The notes under the pieces are model-generated. The model was not told the origin of the DNA, did not search any database, and saw only the letters and a program-made list of their open reading frames with translations. A program made the translations under genes and the position numbers. A stretch of DNA of 50,665 bases from Bacteriovoracaceae bacterium (lineage in GTDB: Bacteria; Bdellovibrionota; Bacteriovoracia; Bacteriovoracales; Bacteriovoracaceae), in assembly GCA_018675575.1 (NCBI GenBank), contig JABGXW010000123.1, positions 1 to 50,665 of the forward strand, written 5' to 3'. This document shows positions 24,910-34,426 of this stretch, in pieces (the stretch's first letter is position 1; each line of letters starts with the position of its first letter).

Positions 24910-26289
24910 TTAAAAGAAAAAGCCTAATAAGGCCTTCATATCCTCGTCATTGAATCTTAAACCACCACTTATAGCATAAGTGGCATCACTTAATATTTTA
25001 CTTCTACTCTTTACACTTAACCGACCATAAAATACATTTTTTATTTGAAATATAGTCGAAAGTCTCAAGTTAATTCCTGTATTGTCTTGATAATCATACA
25101 CTTCAAATGAAAATCTTTGATTCCAAGATTGTAGGTTATAATCAATTCCAAATCCACCTCCAGATTCGATGATTCCACCTCGAAAAGACCAATCGTGAAT
25201 TGTTCTTCCTAATTGTAAATCAAACTTCCATTGCCCTTTCGTTTTTTCTATCTTAGTTACTGTGCTAGAAGCTCCTCCATCTACAGAAGTCGTCGTTACC
25301 ACCTCTGTTTCAGGTCCAAACTCAGAAGTTGAAACTCCAACGAGATAAAACCTTTCAGGAGAAGGTAATATTTTTAAATGTAGCGATGATAATGATCCGC
25401 TTTCTGTAGTTGCGCCAGAGTAGATAGAAAGTTCTGTTCTTATATTGTCTACTTTTGTGACAAGCTTTTTTATCCCGGCCATTGTTTGCTGAACATCATC
25501 AATAATATCATCTTCAACCAGTAGGCGACCGATTGTCCCTTTACCATTTCTAATATCGGCAACGAGATCTTGCATGTCAGAGGTCATTTGTTTTGCATTA
25601 TCTAAGATCATTTTAAGATCAGAAATTGATGAGCCATCTACTTCACCATCAGTTTCATGAGCCAATTGTTTCGAGAATTTTTCAAAATTTGAGATTGTTT
25701 TATTTAATTTTTTATCATTGTCGGCTAAAGCTCCTCTTAGCGATTTCATCACATCTCTAGCATCAACTGTAATTTCATTCACATTATCTAGAATTTTCTT
25801 AATTGGTGCTACATCATCAGAAGGAGCTAATGTTTCTTTCATTGAAGAAACCATATCCTTGACGTCCTTCATGATTTCAGATGCATTTTTCATTAGTTTA
25901 GTTAAACCAGCACCTTCCTCAGCAACAATAGATCCGCCAGGCTCTAGTCTTCGGTCGCTGTCACCAATATGAATTTCTAAAAATTTATCACCAAGAAAAC
26001 CTACAGATTTTATTCTTAATTTAGAATTTGCAGAAACTTTTACTTTTTCAAGAACTTCAAAATATATAAGTGCATTATTTCCAATTAGTTCAATATTTTT
26101 TATACGACCAGCATTAATACCAGCGACACGAATTGGTGTTTTAGGAAAAATTCCTGAAGCATCTCTTACTATAGTTTTGTAACTTACATAGTCACCAAAG
26201 CCAGATTGGTTTGAAGTAATTTTTAGCGACATTACAACTATGGCACCCATAGCTGCTAAGGCCATCAATCCCACCTTAAATTCGTTCAT
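24910..26289 (-). CDS. mlaD: MCE-family substrate-binding protein (MlaD-like)
   Basis: MlaD-type proteins form the periplasmic hexamer that carries phospholipid between the MlaFE transporter and the outer membrane. The N-terminus NEFKVGLMALAAMGAIVVM is the membrane anchor and the MCE domain follows (about residues 30-110: GIFPKTPIRVAGINAGRI, VGFLGDKFLEIHIGDSD). A long coiled-coil-like helical region (MKNASEIMKDVKDMVSSM onward) leads to a beta-rich C-terminal part with IHDWSFRGGIIESGGGFGID, which may be a small outer-membrane-like or lipid-binding domain; at about 459 residues it is much longer than E. coli MlaD (183). ATG 26289 was chosen because MCE proteins begin next to the anchor; ATG 26319 is in frame. 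Confidence 0.9.
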   Translation of the reverse strand: MNEFKVGLMALAAMGAIVVMSLKITSNQSGFGDYVSYKTIVRDASGIFPKTPIRVAGINAGRIKNIELIGNNALIYFEVLEKVKVSANSKLRIKSVGFLGDKFLEIHIGDSDRRLEPGGSIVAEEGAGLTKLMKNASEIMKDVKDMVSSMKETLAPSDDVAPIKKILDNVNEITVDARDVMKSLRGALADNDKKLNKTISNFEKFSKQLAHETDGEVDGSSISDLKMILDNAKQMTSDMQDLVADIRNGKGTIGRLLVEDDIIDDVQQTMAGIKKLVTKVDNIRTELSIYSGATTESGSLSSLHLKILPSPERFYLVGVSTSEFGPETEVVTTTSVDGGASSTVTKIEKTKGQWKFDLQLGRTIHDWSFRGGIIESGGGFGIDYNLQSWNQRFSFEVYDYQDNTGINLRLSTIFQIKNVFYGRLSVKSRSKILSDATYAISGGLRFNDEDMKALLGFFF

Positions 26290-26340
26290 CTGCCTAATAA
26301 TCCTTAGCGATAAAAGCATCCATGCTTTTTTACCTACATT

Positions 26341-27090
26341 TTAAAGATTTATAAATTCTAGAACCAATGGATTCTTGGATTTTACAAACTCATTAACAGG
26401 TAAGTATTCAACAATATTACCATGATCTAGAAAAGCTATAAAGTCGGAAATTTCCAAAGTGGCCTTAATATCATGAGAGATAATAACCGACGTCATGCCT
26501 CTGTCTTTATTTTTAATAGAAGTCTCAACTATAAGATCGTTGACCATTCTGGTTGTAATCGGATCGAGCCCCGTAGTCGGTTCATCGAATAACATTATAG
26601 CAGGAGATAGTGCTAACCCTCTTGCAAGACCTACTCTTTTTCTCATTCCTCCTGATAATTCACTAGGAAGCTTATCAAAAGAAACTTCTTTAATGCCCAC
26701 GGACAATAATAATTCTGCCGCCTTGTTTTGAATTTTATGTTCTGTCATATCGGTAAATTCACACAATGGAAAAGCAACATTTCCTTTCGCGCTAAGAGAA
26801 TCAAATAAGGCTGCATATTGAAAAAGCATTCCAAAATTTCTTCTAAATTCTCTCAATTGAATTGGACTCATATCAGCAAGGTCACTTCCCAAAACATTTA
26901 CAGTTCCAGAAGTAGGAGAGAGTAAACCCAAGATATGTTTTAACAAAGTCGATTTACCTGCTCCCGAAAACCCTAGAAGTGAGGTGATTTTATTACGAGG
27001 AATTTCGATATTAAGATTATCTAGAATTGTATGTTCGCCAAAACTTTTGGTTAAACTTTTAATTGAAATAGCGACATCATCAAATTGCAT
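26341..27090 (-). CDS. mlaF: ABC transporter ATP-binding protein (MlaF-like)
   Basis: The ATPase of the Mla phospholipid transport complex. Walker A is GFSGAGKST, the signature LSGGMRKRVGLARGLA (the SGGM-KR form typical of the MlaF/Ttg2A group), Walker B IMLFDEPTTGLDP and the switch His in VIISHDI. At 249 residues it is complete. It lies between mlaE and mlaD in the usual order E-F-D on the minus strand, with short gaps (19 and about 51 bp). Confidence 0.95.
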   Translation of the reverse strand: MQFDDVAISIKSLTKSFGEHTILDNLNIEIPRNKITSLLGFSGAGKSTLLKHILGLLSPTSGTVNVLGSDLADMSPIQLREFRRNFGMLFQYAALFDSLSAKGNVAFPLCEFTDMTEHKIQNKAAELLLSVGIKEVSFDKLPSELSGGMRKRVGLARGLALSPAIMLFDEPTTGLDPITTRMVNDLIVETSIKNKDRGMTSVIISHDIKATLEISDFIAFLDHGNIVEYLPVNEFVKSKNPLVLEFINL

Positions 27091-27109
27091 CTTTACCTAT
27101 ATATAATGA

Positions 27110-27907
27110 TTATAAAATTCTAACTAAAAAACTTGTTAAAAAATAATCGATTATCAAAACAGAAATCATTCCCCACACCACAGCAAGATTCGTTCCTTTA
27201 CCAACACCTTCGGCACCTTTGGTCACTCTAAACCCAAAATATGTTCCGATAACCCCTATTAAGAATCCAAAAACAATGGCCTTAATTACTCCTTGCAGAA
27301 GATCCGGTAAAAACATGAACTCCCCTAACTTAGAGAGATATAGAGATTCATCAATCATTAATGCTTTGGTACCAACAAGAATAGATCCAATATTTCCCAC
27401 TAAGACAAAAAGACATGACAGCATTGGTAAACAAATTGTTGATGCAATGATTCGCGGTACTGCCAAATATTGAAAGCTATCAATTCCCATTACTTCAAGG
27501 GCATCAATTTGTTCGGTTACTTTCATAGTTCCAATTTGAGCGGCCATAGCTGCTCCTGCTCGACCTGCAACTATTAATCCTGTTAACACTGGTCCTAATT
27601 CTTTTGCCATAGTGATAGCAACGACAGGTCCCACTAAAGAGTCAACTGATATAAGTTTAAATCCAAAGTAAACTTGATAGGCCATTACCATTCCTGTAAA
27701 TGAGCCTGACAAACAAACTATAAATAGAGATTTGTTTCCAATGAAATAAAACTGTTCAAAGAGATTTTTAATTCTAAACGGCGGTTTTAAAAACCAATAA
27801 AAGAATTTAGAGCCAAACCGAGAAACTGATCCCAATCCATTAATTGAATTAATAACAGATAAACCTACTTTTTCAACATATGAACGCGACATGGCAGCAA
27901 AACTCAA
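27110..27907 (-). CDS. mlaE: MlaE-family phospholipid transport permease
   Basis: The integral membrane permease of the Mla complex. It shows the family segments FTGMVMAYQVYFGF, AKELGPVLTGLIVAGRAGAA, IGTMKVTEQIDALEVMGID and FLIGVIGTYFGFRVTKGAEG with about five hydrophobic helices. The start is uncertain: TTG 27907 has AAAGGA 6 bases upstream and was preferred; TTG 27913 and ATG 27892 are in frame, the latter without a ribosome site. It follows alr by about 34 bp and begins the Mla genes. Direction of lipid movement cannot be told from sequence. Confidence 0.93.
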   Translation of the reverse strand: MSFAAMSRSYVEKVGLSVINSINGLGSVSRFGSKFFYWFLKPPFRIKNLFEQFYFIGNKSLFIVCLSGSFTGMVMAYQVYFGFKLISVDSLVGPVVAITMAKELGPVLTGLIVAGRAGAAMAAQIGTMKVTEQIDALEVMGIDSFQYLAVPRIIASTICLPMLSCLFVLVGNIGSILVGTKALMIDESLYLSKLGEFMFLPDLLQGVIKAIVFGFLIGVIGTYFGFRVTKGAEGVGKGTNLAVVWGMISVLIIDYFLTSFLVRIL

Positions 27908-27941
27908 AATCAATCCTTTGATGACATTTTTGCTCTAGATA

Positions 27942-29075
27942 TTAGTTTAAACCATAAATTCGTGGAATGCGAGAACTCAACAGACAAAAGAGCTCATAGG
28001 GAATCGTTCCCGACTCTTCTGCGAAATGTAAGAAATTTTCTTGATGATGATCCCAAACGGTAAAAAGCTCTCCTGGGATTAAGTCTGACCTAGCTGACAT
28101 ATTAAAATAGATTTGGGCCATGTCCATATTGACACGCCCCACAACCTCCCCCTTATGCCCCCTGTAGTTAATTGTTGAACTCTGAAACCGAGTAAGAAAT
28201 CCGTCTCCATACCCGAGTGCTATGATTGCAATCATACCGTTGTCCGGGCAAGGTGTTGCTCCATAACCTAGGGGCTGACCTTTTTCAACTTTATATGTTT
28301 TGATGATATAGGTTTCTAATTTAGAAATAATTAGCCCCTCCCAAGGGTGCTCTTTTCGAAGACTTGGCAATAGACTTGATGGCCCATAAAGCATAAGACC
28401 AGGTCTAATATGAGATTCCTCTAATCCCTCTTTTTGAATGATTGCACCAGAATTGGATAGACTCGTTTTATTTATATTTATTCCTACTGCTTTGAATGAG
28501 CTTTTTAATTCTTTAAACTTTTCTAACTGATAAAGGTTCCTCTTATTTTTAACCATTGATAAAGATGATGATGAAAGATGTGACATCAAATGATCGATCG
28601 AGTTTCGTCCAGATTTTTTAATCAATTTAATAACAATTTCAATTTCTTCGTGGGCAATGCCCAATCTATTCATGCCTGTATTAAACTTAAGAACAAGAGG
28701 AAAGTGAGAAAAATCGGAAGAATTTAAAAAAAACTTGAGATCACTTAAATTAGAAATAACCGGAATTATTCTCTGATTTAAATAACATTCTATGCTTACT
28801 TTTTCTTGAATTTGAATATCAGAAAAAACATATAGTTCGAATTGATCTTTATATAATTCCTGTCGAAGATAGAGGGCCTCTATAAGTGTTGCAGTTCCAA
28901 ATTCTTTAATACCAAGTTCATTATGAGCAAAGTTAACAATTGATTTAGAGCCATGCCCGTAAGCATCAGCTTTAACCATAAAAATACATTTATTAGTCGG
29001 GGCTATTTCTTTAAGGAAGTTATAATTATTATTTAGGTAAGAAAGGTCAATATTTAATCGACTTCTAAATTTCAT
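27942..29075 (-). CDS. alr: Alanine racemase
   Basis: A PLP enzyme that makes D-alanine for peptidoglycan. The PLP lysine is in FMVKADAYGHGS near residue 35; other motifs are FNTGMNRLGI, SNSGAI, HIRPGLMLYGPSS, ALGYGDGF and GRVNMDM. The length of 377 residues is typical of bacterial Alr. It lies between the REC-like protein (5 bp upstream) and mlaE, so cell wall precursor and envelope lipid functions share an operon with aroK upstream. Confidence 0.95.
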   Translation of the reverse strand: MKFRSRLNIDLSYLNNNYNFLKEIAPTNKCIFMVKADAYGHGSKSIVNFAHNELGIKEFGTATLIEALYLRQELYKDQFELYVFSDIQIQEKVSIECYLNQRIIPVISNLSDLKFFLNSSDFSHFPLVLKFNTGMNRLGIAHEEIEIVIKLIKKSGRNSIDHLMSHLSSSSLSMVKNKRNLYQLEKFKELKSSFKAVGININKTSLSNSGAIIQKEGLEESHIRPGLMLYGPSSLLPSLRKEHPWEGLIISKLETYIIKTYKVEKGQPLGYGATPCPDNGMIAIIALGYGDGFLTRFQSSTINYRGHKGEVVGRVNMDMAQIYFNMSARSDLIPGELFTVWDHHQENFLHFAEESGTIPYELFCLLSSRIPRIYGLN

Positions 29076-29080
29076 AAAAA

Positions 29081-30718
29081 TTACAGATCAGTCTGCTGTT
29101 CAAAGTTCACGAAAAAACCGTTTTTTAAATCATTGGCATGGTCTTTAACATTGCCCGAAGCCATGTCTTGAGCCTCAATTACAGCATTTTTCTTTTTTGT
29201 TACCATTGGCATCGAGTATAATTGTTGTCCATCTAACATCGAAAGAACTGCGTCGGAACTATAATGAATCATCTTAATTTTGGGTGGCATTTCTCTCACC
29301 ATGACAATATCGATATCTTCAAAATATTTCCAATAAGGGAATCTAGAAACATAAGCTTTTAAAGATCGGAAGATTTTTTCATTCTCTTTGTTGTTTGCTA
29401 GAACTCCAATATGTCCGATATTAAAAGTAGAAACTTTTAAATCTATTTTGTATTGGTTTCCAAATCGAAAAAGAAAATCTTTAAAGAAATCATTCCAATA
29501 AAATCTAATGTTTGCTTTTGATCTTATGAATTGAATTATTTCGGAAAAATCAACTGTGATCAGATGTTTGCTCTCTTCTTCTCCTGCTAAATCATCAAAA
29601 TTTTCTCGATCCATAGCTTGGAACAATTCAAATGGGTTCACAATATTACCTAACGTTTGCTCTACATTTGTTTCTTTTAAGCAAAAGTTTGAATAAAGTC
29701 CTGATAGATATCTTTCTAAACTATCCCAGTTAAACTGATTGAGGAAACTTTCATTCTCACAACGTAAAAGGATGATGACATCAGGAAGGTCATGTTTTCC
29801 CTTAATCATCAGAGACATAAGTTCGCCACCAAGAAGTTCAACACCAACTTGAGAGGCTAGGTTTTGAGCAAAGGCTTGGATTCCCTCTCGACACGGTTGC
29901 CCCAACCACAGAGATGGAATAGATTTAAATTTTGAGGTCTGCAGGACAGGACTTACTAGTCTCTGACCATTTTTACTCAATTCTAACAAACTCCATGCTT
30001 GAATTTCTCGAACAGAATCAAACACTACCGAAAGAGCTTCATTGAAATCTCGAGCATTTCTTTTATTTTCAAATCGAGATGTTACTGACTCTAAAAAGTT
30101 TCTATAATAATCTTCTTCTTTTAATTTTTCTGAAGCAGAAATCAAAGTTGTAACTTGTCTTTCCATTTTATGTGACTGAATTTCAAAATCTTTTTCTTTC
30201 GCATTCACTTCAAGTGAATGATTAAATCTTCTTAACGCTGATTTTATTTGTCCCCTTAGATTTGTCTCTTTTTTAATGAGACCATAATTTAACATTTCAA
30301 ATGTTGAATAAACTAATGGAGCATTTTCATTGTTATAAAAAAAGCAAAGTGGCAGTTGGTCAGTTTTAACAAAAGGATGATTTCTTAAAAGCCGATCTCC
30401 TTCACTCATTAATTTTACATCTACAATTGCAAGTGATGGCATTTGGGACAAAGCCCCTTTCCAAAAATCTTTTAAGGTTTCGTAGTAATGAGGAATAATT
30501 CCCATTTCTCTAAAGACTTCTGAAACATTTTTACAATCTTCAATATCGGAAAGTAATAACGCTACGGAGAGATTTTCAATCGTCTCTTTTTCCTTAAGGT
30601 TCTTGATCATTCCTTGAAGTTTTTGTTTCATCTTAGTCCGTCCCTTTTTGCCATTATGCCCAAATAAGCCTGCTCCGTCTATGAAAGAAGGTGCTCTTTG
30701 AGAGTCTTTGCCGTCCAT
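29081..30718 (-). CDS. Receiver-like signalling protein of unknown output
   Basis: Residues about 48-165 have the strand-helix pattern of a response-regulator receiver domain (SVALLLSDIEDCKNVSEVF; SLAIVDVKLM with a possible phospho-Asp; YGLIKKET with the Lys). A coiled-coil segment follows (about 170-205), then about 340 residues without a family I recognise. No helix-turn-helix, HD-GYP or GGDEF motif is seen. The ATG at 30718 overlaps the end of aroK by 40 bp and has a good ribosome site (AGGA, 6 bases); an in-frame ATG at 30631 is the alternative. The receiver call is moderate. Confidence 0.78.
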   Translation of the reverse strand: MDGKDSQRAPSFIDGAGLFGHNGKKGRTKMKQKLQGMIKNLKEKETIENLSVALLLSDIEDCKNVSEVFREMGIIPHYYETLKDFWKGALSQMPSLAIVDVKLMSEGDRLLRNHPFVKTDQLPLCFFYNNENAPLVYSTFEMLNYGLIKKETNLRGQIKSALRRFNHSLEVNAKEKDFEIQSHKMERQVTTLISASEKLKEEDYYRNFLESVTSRFENKRNARDFNEALSVVFDSVREIQAWSLLELSKNGQRLVSPVLQTSKFKSIPSLWLGQPCREGIQAFAQNLASQVGVELLGGELMSLMIKGKHDLPDVIILLRCENESFLNQFNWDSLERYLSGLYSNFCLKETNVEQTLGNIVNPFELFQAMDRENFDDLAGEEESKHLITVDFSEIIQFIRSKANIRFYWNDFFKDFLFRFGNQYKIDLKVSTFNIGHIGVLANNKENEKIFRSLKAYVSRFPYWKYFEDIDIVMVREMPPKIKMIHYSSDAVLSMLDGQQLYSMPMVTKKKNAVIEAQDMASGNVKDHANDLKNGFFVNFEQQTDL

Positions 30719-31215
30719 ATCCTATCCTGATTTGATGCATATAGGCAAGTGTCGGCCTTTTGGTAATATTCTTCCCTCTGCGAGTAAAGTTCTTTCAAAT
30801 ACTTAGGCCCTTTTGTCGTAAGAGGTCTCGACTTATCACCTACTATCCGCTCAAGACAAGTTGATAAAGGAGTGTTCAACCAAACCAAAAAGCAATCATC
30901 CCAACTCTGCTTAAGCTCCAATAATTTCTCTGTAACCGCACCGCCACCTAGCGAGATAAAGAGATCTGAGCCTTGCCCTTCACTCCCAATTTTTAATTCA
31001 TTCAATATTTTAAGTTCTAGAGAACGAAATTCTTGCCAACCAACGTCCCCTATCAGTTCGGTCAAGTCTTGATGACCAGTCCCTGATCTTAAGAAAATTT
31101 CATGGTCTAAGTCTAGAAAGGAACCAGTACAGGAAGATTTTTGCAATTCATTAAGAAATGTCGTCTTTCCTGCACCCATAAATCCACAAATCAAAATAAT
31201 CACAACGCCTCGCAT
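30679..31215 (-). CDS. aroK: Shikimate kinase
   Basis: Phosphorylates shikimate at C3 in the pathway to aromatic amino acids. Motifs: P-loop ICGFMGAGKTTFLNEL, the shikimate-binding DLDHEIF, EFRSLELKIL, SLGGGAV, KSRPLT in the lid, and YYQKAD. The length of 178 residues is standard. It is the first gene of the long minus-strand operon; the next gene begins inside its 3' end. A possible promoter lies at 31261-31289. Confidence 0.93.
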   Translation of the reverse strand: MRGVVIILICGFMGAGKTTFLNELQKSSCTGSFLDLDHEIFLRSGTGHQDLTELIGDVGWQEFRSLELKILNELKIGSEGQGSDLFISLGGGAVTEKLLELKQSWDDCFLVWLNTPLSTCLERIVGDKSRPLTTKGPKYLKELYSQREEYYQKADTCLYASNQDRIWTAKTLKEHLLS

Positions 31216-31260
31216 CCGGCTATTTTCCTTGAAAACACTATTTCAAAGAGTTGTATAACT

Positions 31261-31289
31261 ATTATGAACGATATCCTCCAGTAATTCAA
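31261..31289 (-). promoter_or_regulatory. Putative promoter for the aroK operon
   Basis: On the minus strand TTGAAT (31284-31289) and CATAAT (31261-31266) are 17 bp apart, about 45 bp before the aroK start. It lies in the 157-bp divergent region shared with rpmF. Confidence 0.45.
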
Positions 31290-31372
31290 AAAATAACTTG
31301 CGTATATCAAGGCTTTAACGTATTTCAACATATTCAAATAATTGTAAGATCATATCAAATTCGGAGTTGAAT

Positions 31373-31588
31373 ATGGCAGTACCAAAGAAAAAGACCAGTG
31401 TTTCTCGCAAAGGCAAAAGGAGAGCTGGACAACATCATAAATTATATTCACGTGGAAACGTGATAACAGATCCAACGACTGGAGAATTAACTCTACGTCA
31501 CTGTGTAACGCCTTCTGGTGTATACAAAAATATAAAAGTTTTTGAAACAAGAGCAGATAAAGAAGAACTAGAAGAAGGTGAAGAGTAA
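31373..31588 (+). CDS. rpmF: 50S ribosomal protein L32
   Basis: L32 is a small protein near the peptidyl transferase region. The N-terminus MAVPKKKTSVSRKGKRRAGQ is diagnostic. The zinc-ribbon cysteines are absent except one (RHCVTPSGVY), so this is the zinc-independent form. The C-terminus is acidic (EELEEGEE), a small extension. ATG 31373 has GGAG 6 bases upstream; a TTG two codons earlier is not needed. In many bacteria rpmF precedes plsX and fabH; here fabH follows directly after a terminator, without plsX or the yceD gene upstream. Confidence 0.97.
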   Translation: MAVPKKKTSVSRKGKRRAGQHHKLYSRGNVITDPTTGELTLRHCVTPSGVYKNIKVFETRADKEELEEGEE

Positions 31589-31635
31589 ATCTTCATTTAA
31601 CTTGTCAAAGTCAAACTTTTTTTAAAAAATATGTG

Positions 31636-31662
31636 GGCCCACTTTCTAGTGGGCCTTCTTTT
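31636..31662 (+). terminator. Intrinsic terminator between rpmF and fabH
   Basis: GGCCCACT pairs with AGTGGGCC (8 bp, loop TTCT) and is followed by TTCTTTT. It ends 16 bp before the fabH start and may allow read-through into the fab genes. Confidence 0.88.
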
Positions 31663-31678
31663 AATTAGGATTTTATAA

Positions 31679-32674
31679 ATGTCTCAATACAAAACAAAAG
31701 TTCTCGGTACAGGAATGTGCGTCCCAGAAAGAGTCGTTACCAATGTTGATTTAGAAAAAACAATTGAAACAAATGATCAATGGATTTATGAGAGAACAGG
31801 AATAAGAGAGCGTAGAATTTGCAAAACGATTGGTGGCGAGTTCCCCTCTGATTTAGCTTATAGTGCAACCCTTCAGGCACTTGAAGCTGCTAACATGCAA
31901 CCAAATGATATAGACATGATTTTGTTTGCAAGTGTAACCCCAGACATGAAACTTCCAAATACGGCCTCTATCCTTCAGACGAAGTTAGGAATTGAAAACC
32001 AATGTGCTTGTCTTGATATTGCTGCCGCTTGTTCAGGTTTTGTTTATGGAACAAATATGGCACATGCCATGATACAGACAGGAATGGCAAAGACAGTTCT
32101 AGTTGTAGGATCAGAAATGCTCTCACAAGAAATTGATTGGACTGATAGAAGAATCTGTATTCTTTTTGGTGATGGCTGCGGAGTTGCTCTTTATGGACGA
32201 TCTGAAGATAACTCAGCAATTCTCGCCACATGCCTAGGTGCAGACGGAACAGGTAAAGAATTTTTCCAACAACCAGTCGGAGGAGCTGTTACCCCTCTCA
32301 CTAAAGAACATATTTTAAACAGAGAACATTTCATGCAGATGAAAGGAACTGAAATGTTTAAAGTCGCCACTCGAACTTTAGCTAAGAATGCTAAAAAAGT
32401 GATCGCTGATGCTGGTATGTCTTTATCTGATGTTGATTGGGTAATTCCTCATCAAGCAAATTACAGAATTATTGAAACCACAGCAAAACTTCTTGGGATT
32501 CCAATGGATCAAGTCGTTGTAAATATTGATAAATATGGAAATACGTCAGCGGCAACCGTGCCCATGGCATTTCATGAAGCTGTCGCCGACGGAAGAATTA
32601 AAAGAGGGCAGATTGTTCTTTTTGATGCTTTCGGTGCAGGACTCACCCATGGAGCGACACTCTTACGCTATTAA
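31679..32674 (+). CDS. fabH: 3-oxoacyl-ACP synthase III (FabH)
   Basis: Starts fatty-acid synthesis by condensing acetyl-CoA (or a branched acyl-CoA) with malonyl-ACP. The catalytic Cys lies in DIAAACSGFVYG, the His in WVIPHQANYRII and the Asn in YGNTSAATVP. The N-terminus has the FabH motif TNDQWIYERTGIRERRI. The length of 331 residues is complete. AGGA lies 8 bases before the ATG. First gene of the fab operon; fabD follows after 13 bp. Confidence 0.97.
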   Translation: MSQYKTKVLGTGMCVPERVVTNVDLEKTIETNDQWIYERTGIRERRICKTIGGEFPSDLAYSATLQALEAANMQPNDIDMILFASVTPDMKLPNTASILQTKLGIENQCACLDIAAACSGFVYGTNMAHAMIQTGMAKTVLVVGSEMLSQEIDWTDRRICILFGDGCGVALYGRSEDNSAILATCLGADGTGKEFFQQPVGGAVTPLTKEHILNREHFMQMKGTEMFKVATRTLAKNAKKVIADAGMSLSDVDWVIPHQANYRIIETTAKLLGIPMDQVVVNIDKYGNTSAATVPMAFHEAVADGRIKRGQIVLFDAFGAGLTHGATLLRY

Positions 32675-32687
32675 AAAGGATAACATT

Positions 32688-33626
32688 ATGGCCAAATCAG
32701 TGACCCTACTTTTTCCAGGACAAGGTGCTCAGTATGTCGGTATGGGAAAAGACCTAGACCAAGACCTGTTTAGAAAAGCAGATATAGCTCTAGGATTTTC
32801 GCTTTCTAGATTAATGCTTGAAGGTCCTGAAGAAGAGCTGAAATTAACTCAAAATACACAACCAGCTATTCTCTCACATTCGATAGCTCTTTTTAAAAAA
32901 GTTAATAAGATCTTAACTGAACGTGGAGTTAAAATTGATCGAGTCCTCGGCCACTCCGTTGGTGAATATGCTGCTTTAGTTGCAGCAGATGTTCTCAGTT
33001 TTGAAGACGCAGTAAAGGCCGTTAACCTTCGAGGCAAATTCATGCAATCAGCAGTCCCTGCAGGTAAAGGGAAAATGATAGCTGTCATGAAAGTGCCTGA
33101 AGAAAAAATTATTGCGGCATGTAAAGCAGTATCGACAGAAAACGAAAAAGTCATGCCTGCCAATTTTAATGAGCCAAATCAAACTGTTATTTCTGGCGAA
33201 GCAAATGCTTGCGATAGGGCCGTGGCGTGGTTAACAGAAAATCATACTGATCCTCACCGTACAATTGAACTACAAGTGTCTGCTCCTTTTCATTCAAGTT
33301 TAATGAAGCCAGCCGCCCTTAAACTAGAGAAAGCTTTTGAAGAATTTACATGGAAATCAAACAATCTTGATTACATTGCCAATATTAATGCTAGGACTTA
33401 TGCCACAGGAACAAATGCAGATACAATAAAGCAGAACCTTATCAAACAAGTTGATGGGTCTGTTTTGTGGACGAAATCAATACAAGCTTTACCTGAAGAC
33501 ACTCTTTGTTTAGAAGTAGGTCCGGGAAGAGTTTTAATGGGTCTTGTGAGAAAAATAAAACGCGGAATTAAAGTTATTCCTCTTGATAAAGATGGAAGCT
33601 TTGAAGACCTGATGGAGCTACTATGA
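32688..33626 (+). CDS. fabD: Malonyl-CoA-ACP transacylase (FabD)
   Basis: Loads malonyl groups on ACP. Motifs: LLFPGQGAQYVGMG at the N-terminus, the nucleophile Ser in GHSVGEYAAL, the substrate Arg region (NLRGKFMQ) and the His in APFHSSLM. The length of 312 residues is typical. The open frame could be extended to 32526 inside fabH, but the ATG at 32688 begins the conserved domain and has AAGGA 8 bases upstream. Its stop overlaps the fabG start (ATGA). Confidence 0.97.
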   Translation: MAKSVTLLFPGQGAQYVGMGKDLDQDLFRKADIALGFSLSRLMLEGPEEELKLTQNTQPAILSHSIALFKKVNKILTERGVKIDRVLGHSVGEYAALVAADVLSFEDAVKAVNLRGKFMQSAVPAGKGKMIAVMKVPEEKIIAACKAVSTENEKVMPANFNEPNQTVISGEANACDRAVAWLTENHTDPHRTIELQVSAPFHSSLMKPAALKLEKAFEEFTWKSNNLDYIANINARTYATGTNADTIKQNLIKQVDGSVLWTKSIQALPEDTLCLEVGPGRVLMGLVRKIKRGIKVIPLDKDGSFEDLMELL

Positions 33627-34387
33627 GCGTTAATTTTGAAGATTTAAAAGGCAAAGTCATTTTAATCACAGGGGCCACGAGAGGAATAGGAAAAGCCATT
33701 GCTTTAAGTCTTGCATCTCAAGGTGCCCATATTGTTTATAATTTTCGAGATGGTAAAGAAGATACTGCTTTAAAACTAAAAGCTGAACTTCTAGAAAAAG
33801 GGGCCACTGCTGCTAGTCCGCTAGGTTTTGATATTACTAATACTAAGCAAATGAAAGAAGTACTTGAGCAGTTTGTGAAAGAAACTGCTCAAATTACTGG
33901 TGTGGTTAATAATGCTGGAATTTCTCGAGATCAATTAGTTCTCAGAATGAAAGAAGAAGATGTAGCCGCTACAATTGACACCAATCTCAAAGGCGCAATC
34001 ATGTTAACGCAAGTGCTTTCAAGATCCTTTCTTCGAGCTGAAAATGTTTCAATCGTCAACATGAGCTCAGTTGTTGGACTAATGGGAAACACCGGGCAAA
34101 TTGCCTATGCTGCCTCCAAAGCAGGGCTTATTGGCTTCACTAAATCTTACGCTAAAGAACTCTCTTCAAGAAATGTTAGATGCAACGCGGTATGTCCTGG
34201 ATTTATTCAAACTGAAATGACTGAAACTCTTGATGTAAAGGTAAAAGACACGTATCTTTCTTCCATTCCTTTAAAGAGATTTGGATATACTGACGAAGTG
34301 GCCAATTTGGTAAACTTCTTGTTAAGTAAAACCTCATCTTATATTACTGGTGAAGCAATAAAAATTGACGGTGGTCTTTATATTTAA
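33623..34387 (+). CDS. fabG: 3-oxoacyl-ACP reductase (FabG)
   Basis: NADPH-dependent SDR that reduces 3-oxoacyl-ACP. Visible: the cofactor loop TGATRGIGKAIA, NNAGISRDQLVLRM, the Ser in VNMSSVVGLMGN, the YAASKAG catalytic pair, CPGFIQTEMT and the end motif ITGEAIKIDGGLYI, which is typical of true FabG. The start overlaps the fabD stop by four bases. acpP follows after 39 bp. Confidence 0.97.
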   Translation: MSVNFEDLKGKVILITGATRGIGKAIALSLASQGAHIVYNFRDGKEDTALKLKAELLEKGATAASPLGFDITNTKQMKEVLEQFVKETAQITGVVNNAGISRDQLVLRMKEEDVAATIDTNLKGAIMLTQVLSRSFLRAENVSIVNMSSVVGLMGNTGQIAYAASKAGLIGFTKSYAKELSSRNVRCNAVCPGFIQTEMTETLDVKVKDTYLSSIPLKRFGYTDEVANLVNFLLSKTSSYITGEAIKIDGGLYI

Positions 34388-34426
34388 ATACAATTCGAAC
34401 ATAGAATAAATATCTAGGAGATAAAC

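Noticed and set aside
32526..32687. Upstream extension of fabD into fabH
   Set aside because: The conserved FabD domain and a good ribosome site begin at ATG 32688; the extension overlaps fabH.
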